64,000 nt of DNA from Streptacidiphilus fuscans (GTDB lineage: Bacteria > Actinomycetota > Actinomycetes > Streptomycetales > Streptomycetaceae), in assembly GCF_015690355.1 (NCBI RefSeq), contig NZ_JADPRT010000016.1, positions 1-64,000 on the forward strand. The letters are read 5' to 3'. Below are positions 42,045 through 50,676 of the stretch, piece after piece; position 1 is the stretch's first letter; every line of letters starts with the position of its first letter. Under the pieces are notes generated by a model. That model was given only the letters and a program-made list of their open reading frames with translations, was not told the origin of the DNA and did not search any database. Made by a program: the position numbers and the translations under genes.

Positions 42045-43253
42045 ATGCAGATACAGCAGGAGGCGCAGGACGCGCAGGTGGTGGTCATCGGCGCGGGACC
42101 GGCGGGGTCGGCCACGGCGTTGCACCTGGCGCGCGCGGGAGTTGACGTCCTGCTTCTGGAGAAGGACGCCCTGCCGCGGGACAAGGTGTGCGGGGACGGT
42201 CTCACTCCCCGGGGCGTGCATCAACTCCTGCGCATGGGCGTCGACATCAGCGGAGAGGGCTGGCGGCGCTCGCACGGGGTGCGGGTGCACTGCGAAGGCC
42301 GGGAGATCGACGTCGACTGGCCCGCCACCGGCCGGTACCCCGACTTCTCGCTGACCCGGACCCGGCACGACTTCGACGAACTGCTCGCCCACCACGCGCA
42401 GTCGGCCGGGGTGCGCCTGCTCACCCGCACCAAGGTGACCGCCCCGCTGCGCGACGCGGCCGGACGCGTCGTCGGGGTGACCGCTGTCGGGCAGGACGGG
42501 GAGCCGGTCGAGCACCGTGCCGCGGTCGTGGTCGCAGCCGACGGTGCGCCGGCACGGACCGCGCTGGCCACCGGGTGGGCACGCAGCACCCGCACCCCGA
42601 TGGCGACCGCCGCCCGCCGCTACTACCGCACGGACGCGTTCACCGACGACGGCTACCTGCACCTGTGGGCGGACCTGCGCTGCGCGGACGCCGACGCCTG
42701 GCTGCCCGGCTACGGCTGGCTCTTCCCGCTCGCCGACGGCCGCGTCAACCTCGGCCTCGGCGGACTCCCCCACCGCCGCCACGGCAACACCGACCTGCGC
42801 GCCACCTTCCGCGACTGGGTCGCCCGGCTCCCTGAGGGCTGGAAGCTCGACGAGGCCACGGCGGAGTCCCCGCTGCGCAGCGCGGCGCTGCCGATGGGCC
42901 TCAATCGGCGTCCCCAGTACCGCGACGGGATGCTGGTGGTCGGCGACAGCGCGGGCATGGTCAGCCCCTGGAGCGGCGAGGGCATCGGCGAGGCGATGGA
43001 GGCGGGCGAGATCGCGGCCCAAGCTGTCGCCCTGGCCCTGACCCGCCCGTCGGGCTCCCGCCGCGAGCAGGCCCTGCACCACTACCCGTCCGAGGTGACC
43101 CGCCGGTGGTCCCGGCACTACCAACTCGGCAACGCCCTCGCCGGGCAGGTCTTCGCCCGCTTCGGCTACCGCCCGCTCTTCAACCGCGCCGTGATGTCCA
43201 GCCCCGCCACAACTCGCCTGCTGGCGCGCATCTTCGGGCACCTGCGGGCGTGA
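42045..43253 (+). CDS. Geranylgeranyl-reductase-family FAD-dependent oxidoreductase
   Basis: A 402-residue flavoprotein. The N-terminal Rossmann motif is VVVIGAGPAGSATALHLARAGVDVLLLEKD, followed by the family's PRDKVCGDGLTPRGVHQL, and late FAD contact MLVVGDSAGMVSPWSGEGIGEAMEAGEIAA. The family includes geranylgeranyl and menaquinone reductases that saturate isoprenoid chains; related halogenases lack this cysteine-containing DKVCGDGL. The ATG at 42045 overlaps weak purine-rich sequence. It stands alone, divergent from the NB-ARC gene, so menaquinone or lipid modification is only a family-level prediction. Confidence 0.88.
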   Translation: MQIQQEAQDAQVVVIGAGPAGSATALHLARAGVDVLLLEKDALPRDKVCGDGLTPRGVHQLLRMGVDISGEGWRRSHGVRVHCEGREIDVDWPATGRYPDFSLTRTRHDFDELLAHHAQSAGVRLLTRTKVTAPLRDAAGRVVGVTAVGQDGEPVEHRAAVVVAADGAPARTALATGWARSTRTPMATAARRYYRTDAFTDDGYLHLWADLRCADADAWLPGYGWLFPLADGRVNLGLGGLPHRRHGNTDLRATFRDWVARLPEGWKLDEATAESPLRSAALPMGLNRRPQYRDGMLVVGDSAGMVSPWSGEGIGEAMEAGEIAAQAVALALTRPSGSRREQALHHYPSEVTRRWSRHYQLGNALAGQVFARFGYRPLFNRAVMSSPATTRLLARIFGHLRA

Positions 43254-43416
43254 TGCGGACGGGGGGCGGTGCGGTGCAGGTGCGGGTGCGCGTTGCGACC
43301 TGCCGAGGAGCGGTCGCCCGTCCGGGCGGAGGGCCGGGGTCTGGGGACGTGCTGCGCCGAGAGGGGTGCGCTGCCGTCCTTGGCCTTTCTCGGCCCTCCG
43401 CCCGCGGACCGACGGG

Positions 43417-43782
43417 TCAGCCGCCGAGGATGCCGCCCTTGTGGAACTGGTCGACCTGGCCCTCGTTGCAGGAGTTCTTGTTACCGAAGGTGGCGCCGAC
43501 ACCGGTCGCGTTCGGAACCGCGCAGCGCAGGTCGACCATGACCAGCGGCGCGCCGTTGTTGTTGATGACGCCGTCCTGGGAACCGACGACGGTGTCACCG
43601 AAGTGGTTGCCGTAGGTGCCCTCGCCGCCGGAGGTGTCACCGCTCATGTGGTACGAGCTGATTGCCTGCGCGGCGGTCTCGTTGGTGTCGGCTCCCATGC
43701 ACGTCGCTGCGGACGCGGGCCCGGCCACGGACACGACCGTGCCGACAGCGAGGGCGGTACCGGTCAGGACCTTCTTCATCAT
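43417..43782 (-). CDS. Small secreted protein, rodlin-like
   Basis: A 121-residue exported protein. The signal peptide is MMKKVLTGTALAVGTVVSVAGPASA; the mature part has three cysteines and the pattern YGNHFGDTVVGSQDGVINNNGAPL, LRCAVPNATGVGATFGNKNSCNEG, ending GGILGG. Spacing of FGD, the central Cys and the NxxCxEG element is faintly like rodlins of Streptomyces aerial hyphae, but chaplin motifs are absent. A truncated paralogue lies just upstream. GAGGA precedes the start. A surface or spore-coat role is a guess. Confidence 0.7.
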   Translation of the reverse strand: MMKKVLTGTALAVGTVVSVAGPASAATCMGADTNETAAQAISSYHMSGDTSGGEGTYGNHFGDTVVGSQDGVINNNGAPLVMVDLRCAVPNATGVGATFGNKNSCNEGQVDQFHKGGILGG

Positions 43783-43891
43783 GATGATGCTCAATCCTCT
43801 GTTGCGGTGGATGGTGCGGGGGTTGGCCATGCAGGGGGTGTGCACGTCGTGCGGGTCGGGCGGGTTGGGCAGGCCAAGCGGATAGGGCGGG

Positions 43892-44128
43892 TCAGCCGCC
43901 CAGGATGCCACCGGTCGACAACTGGTCCACGCCGGACTCGCTGCACGAGGTGGCGGCGTTGCCCCAGTACCCCGCCACACCAGTCGCGTTGGCGACCACG
44001 CACCGCAGATCGGGGTCGACCAGCGGCGCACCGTTGTCGTTGACCGCACCGTTCTGCTGCGGCGCCAGGGTGTCGCCGAAGTGGTCGCCGTAGGTCCCGT
44101 CGGCGAGAGCGGGCGTTGCCAGGGCGCC
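43892..44128 (-). pseudogene. 5'-truncated paralogue of the small secreted protein
   Basis: The frame encodes ALATPALADGTYGDHFGDTL through to GGILGG, matching nearly the whole mature part of the neighbour (YGxHFGDT, NNGAPLV, DLRCxVxNATGV, GILGG all shared). The end of a signal peptide (LATPALA) is present, but no start codon or hydrophobic N-terminus lies in frame; the DNA upstream enters the promoter region of the ADP-ribosylglycohydrolase-CPCC gene. It is most simply a gene cut off at its 5' end, though an undetected frameshift is possible. Confidence 0.6.
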
Positions 44129-44209
44129 CCACGCGGTCTGACGCGCGTTCCTTCGAGTCCGACCACGCGCTGAAAACCGGGTGGCAGACGCCGGTCCCGG
44201 ATTGGCAGG

Positions 44210-45541
44210 ATGCCCGCGATGGTCTTCCACTCGCGCTCCTTCGACAACCTTCCAACCGATCCCACCGCGACCGCGCGCGACGCCCTGAACGGCCTGGCCG
44301 TCGGCGACGCCTTCGGCGCCCAGTTCTTCGTCCCCGACAACCTCCCCGCGCTGCGCGACCGGCAACTGCCCGATGCGCCCTGGCCGTGGACCGACGACAC
44401 CGAGATGGCCTGCTCCATCCACCAACTCGTCATGCTCCGGGGCGAGGTGGACCAGGATGAACTCGCGCACTCCTTCGCCGAACGCCACGATTTCGACCGC
44501 GGGTACGGTCCCGCGATGAACCGCATGCTGCGCCTAGTCCGGCAGGGCGGCAACTGGCGCGAACTCGCAGCCGGCCTCTTCGACGGCCAGGGCTCCTGGG
44601 GCAACGGGGCAGCGATGCGGGTCGCCCCTCTCGGCGCCCGTTACCCTGGCGACCCGGAACAAGCGGCCCGGCAGGCGGCCCTGTCCGCCGAGGTGACCCA
44701 TACCCACCCCGAGGCCATCGCCGGAACCGTCGCAGTCGCCGTCGCCGCCGGCCGCGCCGCCCACGGCCGCACCGAACCCGTCACCGCCACGGACCTGTTC
44801 GCCACCGTTCTGGACCTCACCCCGCCCAGCCGCGTGCGCGACGGAATCGCCCAGGCGCACACGCTCCTTGACCAGCCCTACATCGAACTCGCCGCCCACC
44901 AGCTCGGCAACGGACGCCAGGTCAGCGCCGTCGACACGGTCCCCTTCACCCTCTGGTGCGCAGCCCGGCACTTGACCGACTACCAGTCCGCCCTGTGGGC
45001 CACCGCCTCGGCCGGCGGAGACGTCGACACCACCTGCGCGATCGTCGGCGGCATCGTCGCCTCCCGCGTCGGCACCGAAGGCATCCCCGCCCTGTGGCGC
45101 GACCGCACGGAGACCCTGCCCGCCTGGCTGCACGGCGAGGAGTCCTGGGACACCGTTCACACCACCACGGTTGCCAACCGGCACCCCTGCCCCTGCTGCG
45201 GCCACCTCGTCCACGACCAGCCGCGCGGCTCGTACCAGATCTGCCCGGTGTGCTTCTGGGAGGACGACCTGTCACAACTGCGCTGGCCGAGCAGGACCGG
45301 CGCCAACCGCGTCTCCCTGATCGAGGCACAGCGCAACGTGCAGCGCTTCGGGGCCTGCGACCAGCGCGACCTGCGCTTCACCCGCCGCCCGCTCGCCGAC
45401 GAACCGCTCGACCCACTCTGGCGGCCGATCGATCCGCACCAGGACTCATTCGAGGATCCCGACGACCCCGCGCCCTGGCCCGACTACCAGCCGGATCTCT
45501 ACTGGTATCGACCGTCGTTCTGGCGACGTCAGAACGATTGA
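44210..45541 (+). CDS. ADP-ribosylglycohydrolase fused to CPCC cysteine-rich domain
   Basis: A 443-residue two-domain protein. Residues about 20-310 are ARH: ARDALNGLAVGDAFGAQFF, WTDDTEMACSIHQLVML, GSWGNGAAMRVAPLGARY and TASAGGDVDTTCAIVGGIVASRVG supply both metal-binding clusters. Residues about 325-395 are a CPCC domain (HPCPCCGHLVHDQPRGSYQICPVCFWEDD, then SLIEAQRNVQRFGACD) that should bind zinc. CPCC proteins occur in polymorphic-toxin loci. The fusion may target de-ADP-ribosylation to a partner. It is followed by a series of unrelated small genes. The ATG at 44219 is an alternative start. Confidence 0.88.
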   Translation: MPAMVFHSRSFDNLPTDPTATARDALNGLAVGDAFGAQFFVPDNLPALRDRQLPDAPWPWTDDTEMACSIHQLVMLRGEVDQDELAHSFAERHDFDRGYGPAMNRMLRLVRQGGNWRELAAGLFDGQGSWGNGAAMRVAPLGARYPGDPEQAARQAALSAEVTHTHPEAIAGTVAVAVAAGRAAHGRTEPVTATDLFATVLDLTPPSRVRDGIAQAHTLLDQPYIELAAHQLGNGRQVSAVDTVPFTLWCAARHLTDYQSALWATASAGGDVDTTCAIVGGIVASRVGTEGIPALWRDRTETLPAWLHGEESWDTVHTTTVANRHPCPCCGHLVHDQPRGSYQICPVCFWEDDLSQLRWPSRTGANRVSLIEAQRNVQRFGACDQRDLRFTRRPLADEPLDPLWRPIDPHQDSFEDPDDPAPWPDYQPDLYWYRPSFWRRQND

Positions 45542-45567
45542 ACGGCGGGCCGTGCGGCCTGGTCAGG

Positions 45568-46203
45568 TCAGTACCAAAGCGTCATGCCGGCCGCGCCGAG
45601 ACCGTGCCGGAGTGCATGGCGCAGGACCCGAAGGGGGCCGTCGACCAGATCGTTGAGGTCGTGCTCGGTTCCGTCCGTCATCCCGGCGAGCCAGTCCCGG
45701 ATGCGCTCCTCGACAGCCCTGCGGCGTCCGGGTGCGAGGTCGAGGGCGGCCTCCATTCCTGGAAGAGTTGCACGGACGCCGGCCGCGTCGAGCAAGAAGT
45801 CACCGAAACAGCCGGGGAGTTGGAACACCGCCTCGGGGCCGAGGCCATAGTGGAGTGCTGCGACTGGGTCGCCTTTGCGAGTCGAGGCACAGAACAGGTC
45901 GACGCCCTCGTGCTGGGGGACGAGTCGCAGGAGTTCCTCCTTGACTGCCTCATACTGCTCGTCCGCGGAGCCCGTTGCGGCGAGTCCGTCCTGCAGGCGC
46001 AACGCCAACTCCGTGGGCACAGGCCCGTACGGTCCGGGATCGAAGAACGCCTCCAGGTTGCCCGACCCGCTCCACCATTCCAAGTCGCCGCTCGGCTCAG
46101 GATCACGGCGTCCGAAAGAATCAGCGCCTGGGAACTGCCCTAGCAGGCGGGCGACATCGCCGTCCGGCACGACTCCAACCACCCAGAATCCCGTGACGCT
46201 CAC
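45568..46203 (-). CDS. Unknown protein of the small-gene array
   Basis: A 211-residue soluble protein starting VTGFWVVGVVPDGDVARLLGQFPGADSFGRRDPEPSGDLEWW and containing LVPQHEGVDLFCASTRKGDPVAALHYGLGPEAVFQLPGCFGDFLLDA. No signal peptide or membrane segment. I do not recognise a family. It converges with the ARH-CPCC gene and lies head-to-tail after the DUF6928 gene (33-bp gap), so the two may be co-transcribed. Immunity-like by context only. Confidence 0.65.
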   Translation of the reverse strand: MSVTGFWVVGVVPDGDVARLLGQFPGADSFGRRDPEPSGDLEWWSGSGNLEAFFDPGPYGPVPTELALRLQDGLAATGSADEQYEAVKEELLRLVPQHEGVDLFCASTRKGDPVAALHYGLGPEAVFQLPGCFGDFLLDAAGVRATLPGMEAALDLAPGRRRAVEERIRDWLAGMTDGTEHDLNDLVDGPLRVLRHALRHGLGAAGMTLWY

Positions 46204-46236
46204 AACCGTCTCCCCTCCAATCTCCGCCCCACGTGA

Positions 46237-46995
46237 TCACACACCGTCCTGGCCGTGTCCCGCGCCGAACTGAATGGTCGTGTGGCTGCGCAAGCGCATG
46301 GCAGCGACGCGCAGTTCGAGCTCCGCCCGGGCCCGGGCGGGATCGGGACCGCTCGGGTCGGTCACGCGGAAGCCGTTCAGCTGAACAGCGTCGGCATCCA
46401 CGTCGTCCGGGAGAAGACGGCCTTCCAGCACGAATCCGGCGAACGCCCGCAGCGCTTCCTCGCCCAGTTCGAGGGGATGGAATGCAAGCGGATATGCCGT
46501 CTGGCCCTCTCTCCACCACGGATCGGGCTCGACCGGTCGTTCGCCCGTCCAGAACGGGGCCTCGAACTCGTAGGGAACGCCGATGTTCTCGACGATCCCG
46601 CCGTCCGGGGCCAGGCTGAGCGAGCGCACCAGCGCGCCACGCTCCCAGACGGCGAAGGTGAGAGTGTCCAAGACACTGTGCATCGCATGGAAGAACACCC
46701 GGTCCCCGCGCCCGGCCGCGAGCAGGTGCCGAGGCATCAGACTCGGCCTGTGCTCCATGAGCCGCCGGTCGCAGACGATCTCCACGCCGTCGAAACTCGC
46801 CGCGTAACAGGTTCCGTCTGGCGGATAGGTGCCGTCCCAGAGCGACTCCCCGGGCGCTGGTTCCACTGTGGACCCCGGGTGGACCCGCGCGACCAACGCG
46901 GCAGCGGCCGCCTCGTCCGATTCACGCGCCGCTACTCGAAGGCGGTCAGCGGCACGCCCCTCGGAGAAAACCAACATCGCCGACTTGGCACCCAC
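46237..46995 (-). CDS. DUF6928-like protein
   Basis: A 252-residue protein that opens MGAKSAMLVFSEGRAADRLR and continues with LWDGTYPPDGTCYAASFDGVEIVCDRRLMEHRPSLMPRHLLAAGRGDRVFFHAMHSVLDTLTFAVWERGALVRSLSLAPDGGIVENIG. This matches actinobacterial DUF6928 proteins as I know them: single-domain, cytoplasmic and without assigned function. It is full length. It is divergent from a zinc-ribbon gene and upstream of the 211-residue unknown. Confidence 0.75.
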   Translation of the reverse strand: MGAKSAMLVFSEGRAADRLRVAARESDEAAAAALVARVHPGSTVEPAPGESLWDGTYPPDGTCYAASFDGVEIVCDRRLMEHRPSLMPRHLLAAGRGDRVFFHAMHSVLDTLTFAVWERGALVRSLSLAPDGGIVENIGVPYEFEAPFWTGERPVEPDPWWREGQTAYPLAFHPLELGEEALRAFAGFVLEGRLLPDDVDADAVQLNGFRVTDPSGPDPARARAELELRVAAMRLRSHTTIQFGAGHGQDGV

Positions 46996-47149
46996 GACGC
47001 TTCCCCCTCTTCCATCTGTAGAGACTCGCGGAGACTATCCGGACCGACCGACAGCCCCGCGACACAGCAACCGGCCGTGGCTGCACCGCGCACTCTCCCG
47101 GCGATGGAATTCGCGTGCGCCGGAGAACACTGCGCCCCATACTCGGCCG

Positions 47150-47683
47150 GTGGCCACGACACCGCGCCTCTCAACGCAGCACCGGTTCCGCGATCCGCGG
47201 CGAACCGCCTACGACTTCCTGTCAGACATCAGCGTGGTCTGTCCCCAATGCCAGCAGGACGCCAGGGTGCTCCCCGTCGTCGGCGACCCCGGGCCAGGGC
47301 ATCGCCCGTTCTTCGCGCCGCGACGGCTGATCTGCCGTCACTGCAGCCTCGCGAAGGCGTACACGAGCCGCCGACTGGTCTTCCCTCACGGCACCGGGCA
47401 CGGCATGACCGACCCGTACTTCGGGCTTCCGCTGCTGCTCCAGGCGGAGACCCGGCACGGCTGGCTATGGGCCTACAACCCGGCGCACCTCACGCTCATC
47501 CACGACTACGTCGCTGCTTCCCTGCGCGAACGGGCCCCCTGGTACGCCGCCGGCCAGAAGATGACTCTCCTTGCCCGCCTGCCCGCCTGGATCAAGCGCG
47601 CGAAGAACCGCACCGAGGTCCTGCACGCCATCGACCGGATCCGCGCTCAGCTCGTCGCGCCCCGAGGCGGTGACGCTCGTTGA
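47150..47683 (+). CDS. Zinc-ribbon protein
   Basis: A 177-residue protein. VVCPQCQQDARVLPV and LICRHCSLAK give a CxxC-(about 30)-CxxC zinc ribbon near residues 30-70. The rest is helical with conserved aromatics (LLLQAETRHGWLWAYNPAHLTLIHDYVAASLRERAPWY). The frame is open much further upstream, but that part overlaps the divergent DUF6928 gene; the GTG at 47150 lies about six bases after a CATACT -10-like box, which suits a leaderless start. The role is unknown. Confidence 0.7.
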   Translation: MATTPRLSTQHRFRDPRRTAYDFLSDISVVCPQCQQDARVLPVVGDPGPGHRPFFAPRRLICRHCSLAKAYTSRRLVFPHGTGHGMTDPYFGLPLLLQAETRHGWLWAYNPAHLTLIHDYVAASLRERAPWYAAGQKMTLLARLPAWIKRAKNRTEVLHAIDRIRAQLVAPRGGDAR

Positions 47684-47775
47684 CTGTGCCGCCGGGACCG
47701 GAGACGTGAACTCCCTTCAGTAGATTCTCCCGGACGCGCGGGGGTGAGCCTCCTGCGGACACGGAAAGGAACGCC

Positions 47776-48270
47776 ATGGGCGAACGCCTGGATGCCGAGT
47801 GGCTCCGCGTCTGGTGTGAGCAGACGGACTCGGCGCTCGCACAGCTGACCCAGTCCTTCCTGGCGCGGCACGGATTCGAGCCCGGCAGCAACGTGGTCGA
47901 GATCGCCACTGAGGAGAGCCACCGAGCAACCGACGCACTCGTGGAGCTGACACCCATTCCCTCGGACCTGACCACGATGTACTGGGTAATCGACGAGGTA
48001 TCCCTGTCCGACGTCGAGAACGGATATTTCGTCCATCCGGCCTCGCTGGTCGCGGACCACGTCCGCGAGTACGGGCTCATCGAGATCGACGGGGAAGAGC
48101 CGGCGCTGGTCTTTGCCAGCGACGGCGGCGGCCGCCTGTTCGCGTTGTCCGGCTCGGGACGAATTTGGAGGTCGACCACCGCCTCGTGGTTCGGTCAGTT
48201 CGACCTCGCGGCAGCCAGCCTTCAAGAGTTCTTCGAAGGACTCTCCCGACAGATCGCCAGCCAGCTGTGA
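47776..48270 (+). CDS. SUKH (SMI1/KNR4-like) immunity-family protein
   Basis: A 164-residue protein. The C-terminal two thirds show the SUKH signature: IDEVSLSDVENGYFVHPASLVADHVREYG, then PALVFASDGGGRLFALSGSGRIWRSTTASWFGQFDLAAASLQEFFEGL. SUKH proteins neutralise nuclease and other polymorphic toxins. No toxin gene is next to it. AAAGGA lies upstream of the ATG at 47776. Confidence 0.75.
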   Translation: MGERLDAEWLRVWCEQTDSALAQLTQSFLARHGFEPGSNVVEIATEESHRATDALVELTPIPSDLTTMYWVIDEVSLSDVENGYFVHPASLVADHVREYGLIEIDGEEPALVFASDGGGRLFALSGSGRIWRSTTASWFGQFDLAAASLQEFFEGLSRQIASQL

Positions 48271-48319
48271 CCGCTGGCCCACTCGACTCGCCTCGGGGGC
48301 GGCACATCGGCTCGCACCG

Positions 48320-48805
48320 TCATGCCCCGACGAACGGCGTCACATCGGCCCATTCCCAGTAGGCATGGCCGGCATCGACTGCGGCCTCCATGACGGCGAA
48401 CAGGCGAGCGGACTCAGTGTTCGGCGGCACGTCGACGGCGACGAAGCGATCGCCGTTCCACTCGCTCAACAGTCCGGCGGCGCTCACCTCGGCCCTGATT
48501 GCCTCGGCCGCTTGCCGGAGCTGGGCGGGCGGCAGTCCGGGGATGAACAAGAGGCGCAGCGTGCGGTGCAAGGCAGCCTTGACGATCTCACTGACGTAGT
48601 CGTCCTCGTTGAGCACCACCGCGTCACCGAGGGCGAGTCCGTAGACGGAGAACGGTATGCAGGCGACCTCGTAGCTCCCGTCGTTGACCGCCTTGAGCCA
48701 GAGTTGCTCGACCTGTCCGTCCAACCCGAACGGAGCCAGGTCGGCACGGGCGATGTAGTTGGTCGCGGTGCGTCCAACCGGATCCTCGTGGACGATGAAC
48801 TGCAC
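48320..48805 (-). CDS. DUF4265-like protein
   Basis: A 161-residue protein. VEQLWLKAVNDGSYEVACIPFSVYGLALGDAVVLNEDDYVSEIVKAALHRTLRLLF matches the core of DUF4265, a family frequent in polymorphic-toxin and defence neighbourhoods. The GTG at 48805 has GGGGGAG nine bases upstream. The longer open frame to 49300 lacks similarity. It converges with the SUKH gene. Confidence 0.75.
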   Translation of the reverse strand: MQFIVHEDPVGRTATNYIARADLAPFGLDGQVEQLWLKAVNDGSYEVACIPFSVYGLALGDAVVLNEDDYVSEIVKAALHRTLRLLFIPGLPPAQLRQAAEAIRAEVSAAGLLSEWNGDRFVAVDVPPNTESARLFAVMEAAVDAGHAYWEWADVTPFVGA

Positions 48806-49047
48806 GACGGTACTCCCCCGAGACGGCTCCGACAGCCTGCCATGATGCCGCAGCCGATCACGACTGCGTCTGGCGGGTGGCAGGCCGGAGGTGACAATGC
48901 GCCGGGGCTGCAGGCTGACGGCCTCACCCACCGTCGGCGGCCAAGCCTTGTCGGGCCCCGGCGAACAGTCGGCCATATTGGCACGCGGAGCAATCCCCGT
49001 GCCCGCTGCACTATTCAGGGGCCGCGCCCCGGTTGATCTTGCTCCGC

Positions 49048-49584
49048 CTACACGTTCTCGTTCGTGCCCTTCGTCGGCGGCCATGGACCGTCCAGGAGCG
49101 ACCTGGCCTCCGTGATGATCCGCTCTGTGAACGTCTCGCGGGGCATCCCCCAGCTTTCGGTCCAGTCCTCGTACTCGCTGGTCCAGCCAATGAGGGGCTG
49201 CAGCACGTCCGGTCTGCCGAGCAGATCCCATCCCTCGTGCCAGATGAGAAGACCGCCACGGTATGCGTTCAAGCTGCCGCCGACGATGAGCCGAAGCCAC
49301 CAGAAGCCGTGGCCAACGTCGAAGAGCACTCCCTCGCGGGGCCAGTCGAGGCGCCCCCGAAGATCCTCCGGGTCCCCGTTGCGCCAGTCCGGCCAGCCCG
49401 GCCCCGCAGGAAGACCGGCCTGGAGGAAGACCCGGTGATCATCCGCGAAGCGGAAACCGAATCGTTCCTCGACCGCGGCGATCTCCGCGTCGCTCAGGCC
49501 GAGATCGATGCGCACCGGCAGGCGGGATAGGAGAACTCCTGCCCGCTCATAGGTCATCGAGGCGGTCGATCGTGGGTCAGCCAT
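49048..49584 (-). CDS. SMI1/KNR4-like protein
   Basis: A 178-residue protein with RIDLGLSDAEIAAVEERFGFRFADDHRVFLQAGLPAGPGWPDWRNGD, the helical start of the SUKH superfamily, and later DVGHGFWWL and LIGWTSEYEDWTESWGMPRETF. It is full length for the family. The ATG at 49557 (MTYERAGVLL) is an alternative to 49584. It is the second SUKH-type gene within 2 kb, both without an adjacent toxin. Confidence 0.75.
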   Translation of the reverse strand: MADPRSTASMTYERAGVLLSRLPVRIDLGLSDAEIAAVEERFGFRFADDHRVFLQAGLPAGPGWPDWRNGDPEDLRGRLDWPREGVLFDVGHGFWWLRLIVGGSLNAYRGGLLIWHEGWDLLGRPDVLQPLIGWTSEYEDWTESWGMPRETFTERIITEARSLLDGPWPPTKGTNENV

Positions 49585-49683
49585 GAGCGATGAGCATAGA
49601 TGCCCGGCGGCTTCGCAGAACGATCAATATTGCGACGCTCCCAAGGTCGGTGGCTGTCGGTGCTGTCCGGCATCATCAGCGCC

Positions 49684-50547
49684 GTGACCACATCTCTTGA
49701 GTCGTATGAGGCTTTGGCCGCCGAACACCTGCCGCCCGACGCAGCCGCGCGTTGGACGGCGCTCCTGCGGCCGTGCGTCCGCCTGCGGAAGGCTTCGGGA
49801 ACCGAACCGACAGCAGCGCAACTGGGCGGCAAGCCGCTGCTGCCCGCAGGCACGCCATGGCCGGAGTGGCCGGACCACGGCCCGCTGTCGTTCATCGCCT
49901 CCATCAACTGCGCTGCTCTGCCCCGGGACGGAGTGCATCCGGTCTTCCCCGCGGACGGCACCCTGCTGCTCTTCTATTTCGACGGTCAGATAGACGACGG
50001 GGACGCCATGGTCTGGGCAGCCGACCCCGAGACCTGGGCCGGCGCCCGCGTCCTCTACGTCCCCGCAGGCACGCAGAGCGCCACTGCCGCCACCCCGACC
50101 GGGCTGGATCCCTACCCGCGCGTCGACCTGACCGCGGCAGCCCGATGCAGCGTCCCGGACCCGTGGCATCCCCGGTCGCTGGCCGCCCTGACCAACGACG
50201 ACGCACCACTGGATCCCCGCGAGATCCCGTCGCACATCAAGACGTTCATGGACGCCGTCTACAGCGGCAACAACAGCATCGGCCACCAGGTCGGGGGCCA
50301 CGCCCACCCCGTGCAAGGCCCCGTCGAGTACGAGATCGCCCACGCCATGCTCGGATCGAAGACCCTGTGGACCGATCCGAGACTGGACGAGGAAGCACAA
50401 CGGTGGCTCCTGCTCGCCCAGATCGACACCGACACGGACGCCAACATGACGTGGGGCGACTGCGGCACCCTCTACTGGCTCATCCGCCCAGAAGACCTCG
50501 CCGCCCGCCGATTCGAGGAAGCCAAGCTCACCTGGCAGTGCTGCTGA
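49684..50547 (+). CDS. YwqG-family (DUF1963) protein
   Basis: A 287-residue protein. The YwqG core is seen as AAQLGGKPLLPAGTPWPEWPDHGPLSFIASINCAALP, GTLLLFYFDGQID and, near the end, HQVGGHAHPVQGPVEYE and LLLAQIDTDTDANMTWGDCGTLYWLIRPEDLAARRFEEAKLTWQCC. The family has no known enzymatic role; it is found in toxin-immunity arrays. The GTG at 49684 is favoured over 49600 because family similarity begins there. Confidence 0.85.
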   Translation: MTTSLESYEALAAEHLPPDAAARWTALLRPCVRLRKASGTEPTAAQLGGKPLLPAGTPWPEWPDHGPLSFIASINCAALPRDGVHPVFPADGTLLLFYFDGQIDDGDAMVWAADPETWAGARVLYVPAGTQSATAATPTGLDPYPRVDLTAAARCSVPDPWHPRSLAALTNDDAPLDPREIPSHIKTFMDAVYSGNNSIGHQVGGHAHPVQGPVEYEIAHAMLGSKTLWTDPRLDEEAQRWLLLAQIDTDTDANMTWGDCGTLYWLIRPEDLAARRFEEAKLTWQCC

Positions 50548-50676
50548 CCGCGAATCCCTCGGGCGTGGGAATCGCCGCACGCCGGACCGGCGCCAGCTTC
50601 GTGCGGCGGGCGTCCCGCAGCGCGTGAGGAAGAACTCGCTTCTGGACGCGGGAGCGCGCTTGAGAGGATCCACCGC

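Noticed and set aside
43260..43416. Small gene between the flavoprotein and secreted-protein genes
   Set aside because: Short frames here have no start signal or similarity; the stretch is best seen as a spacer.
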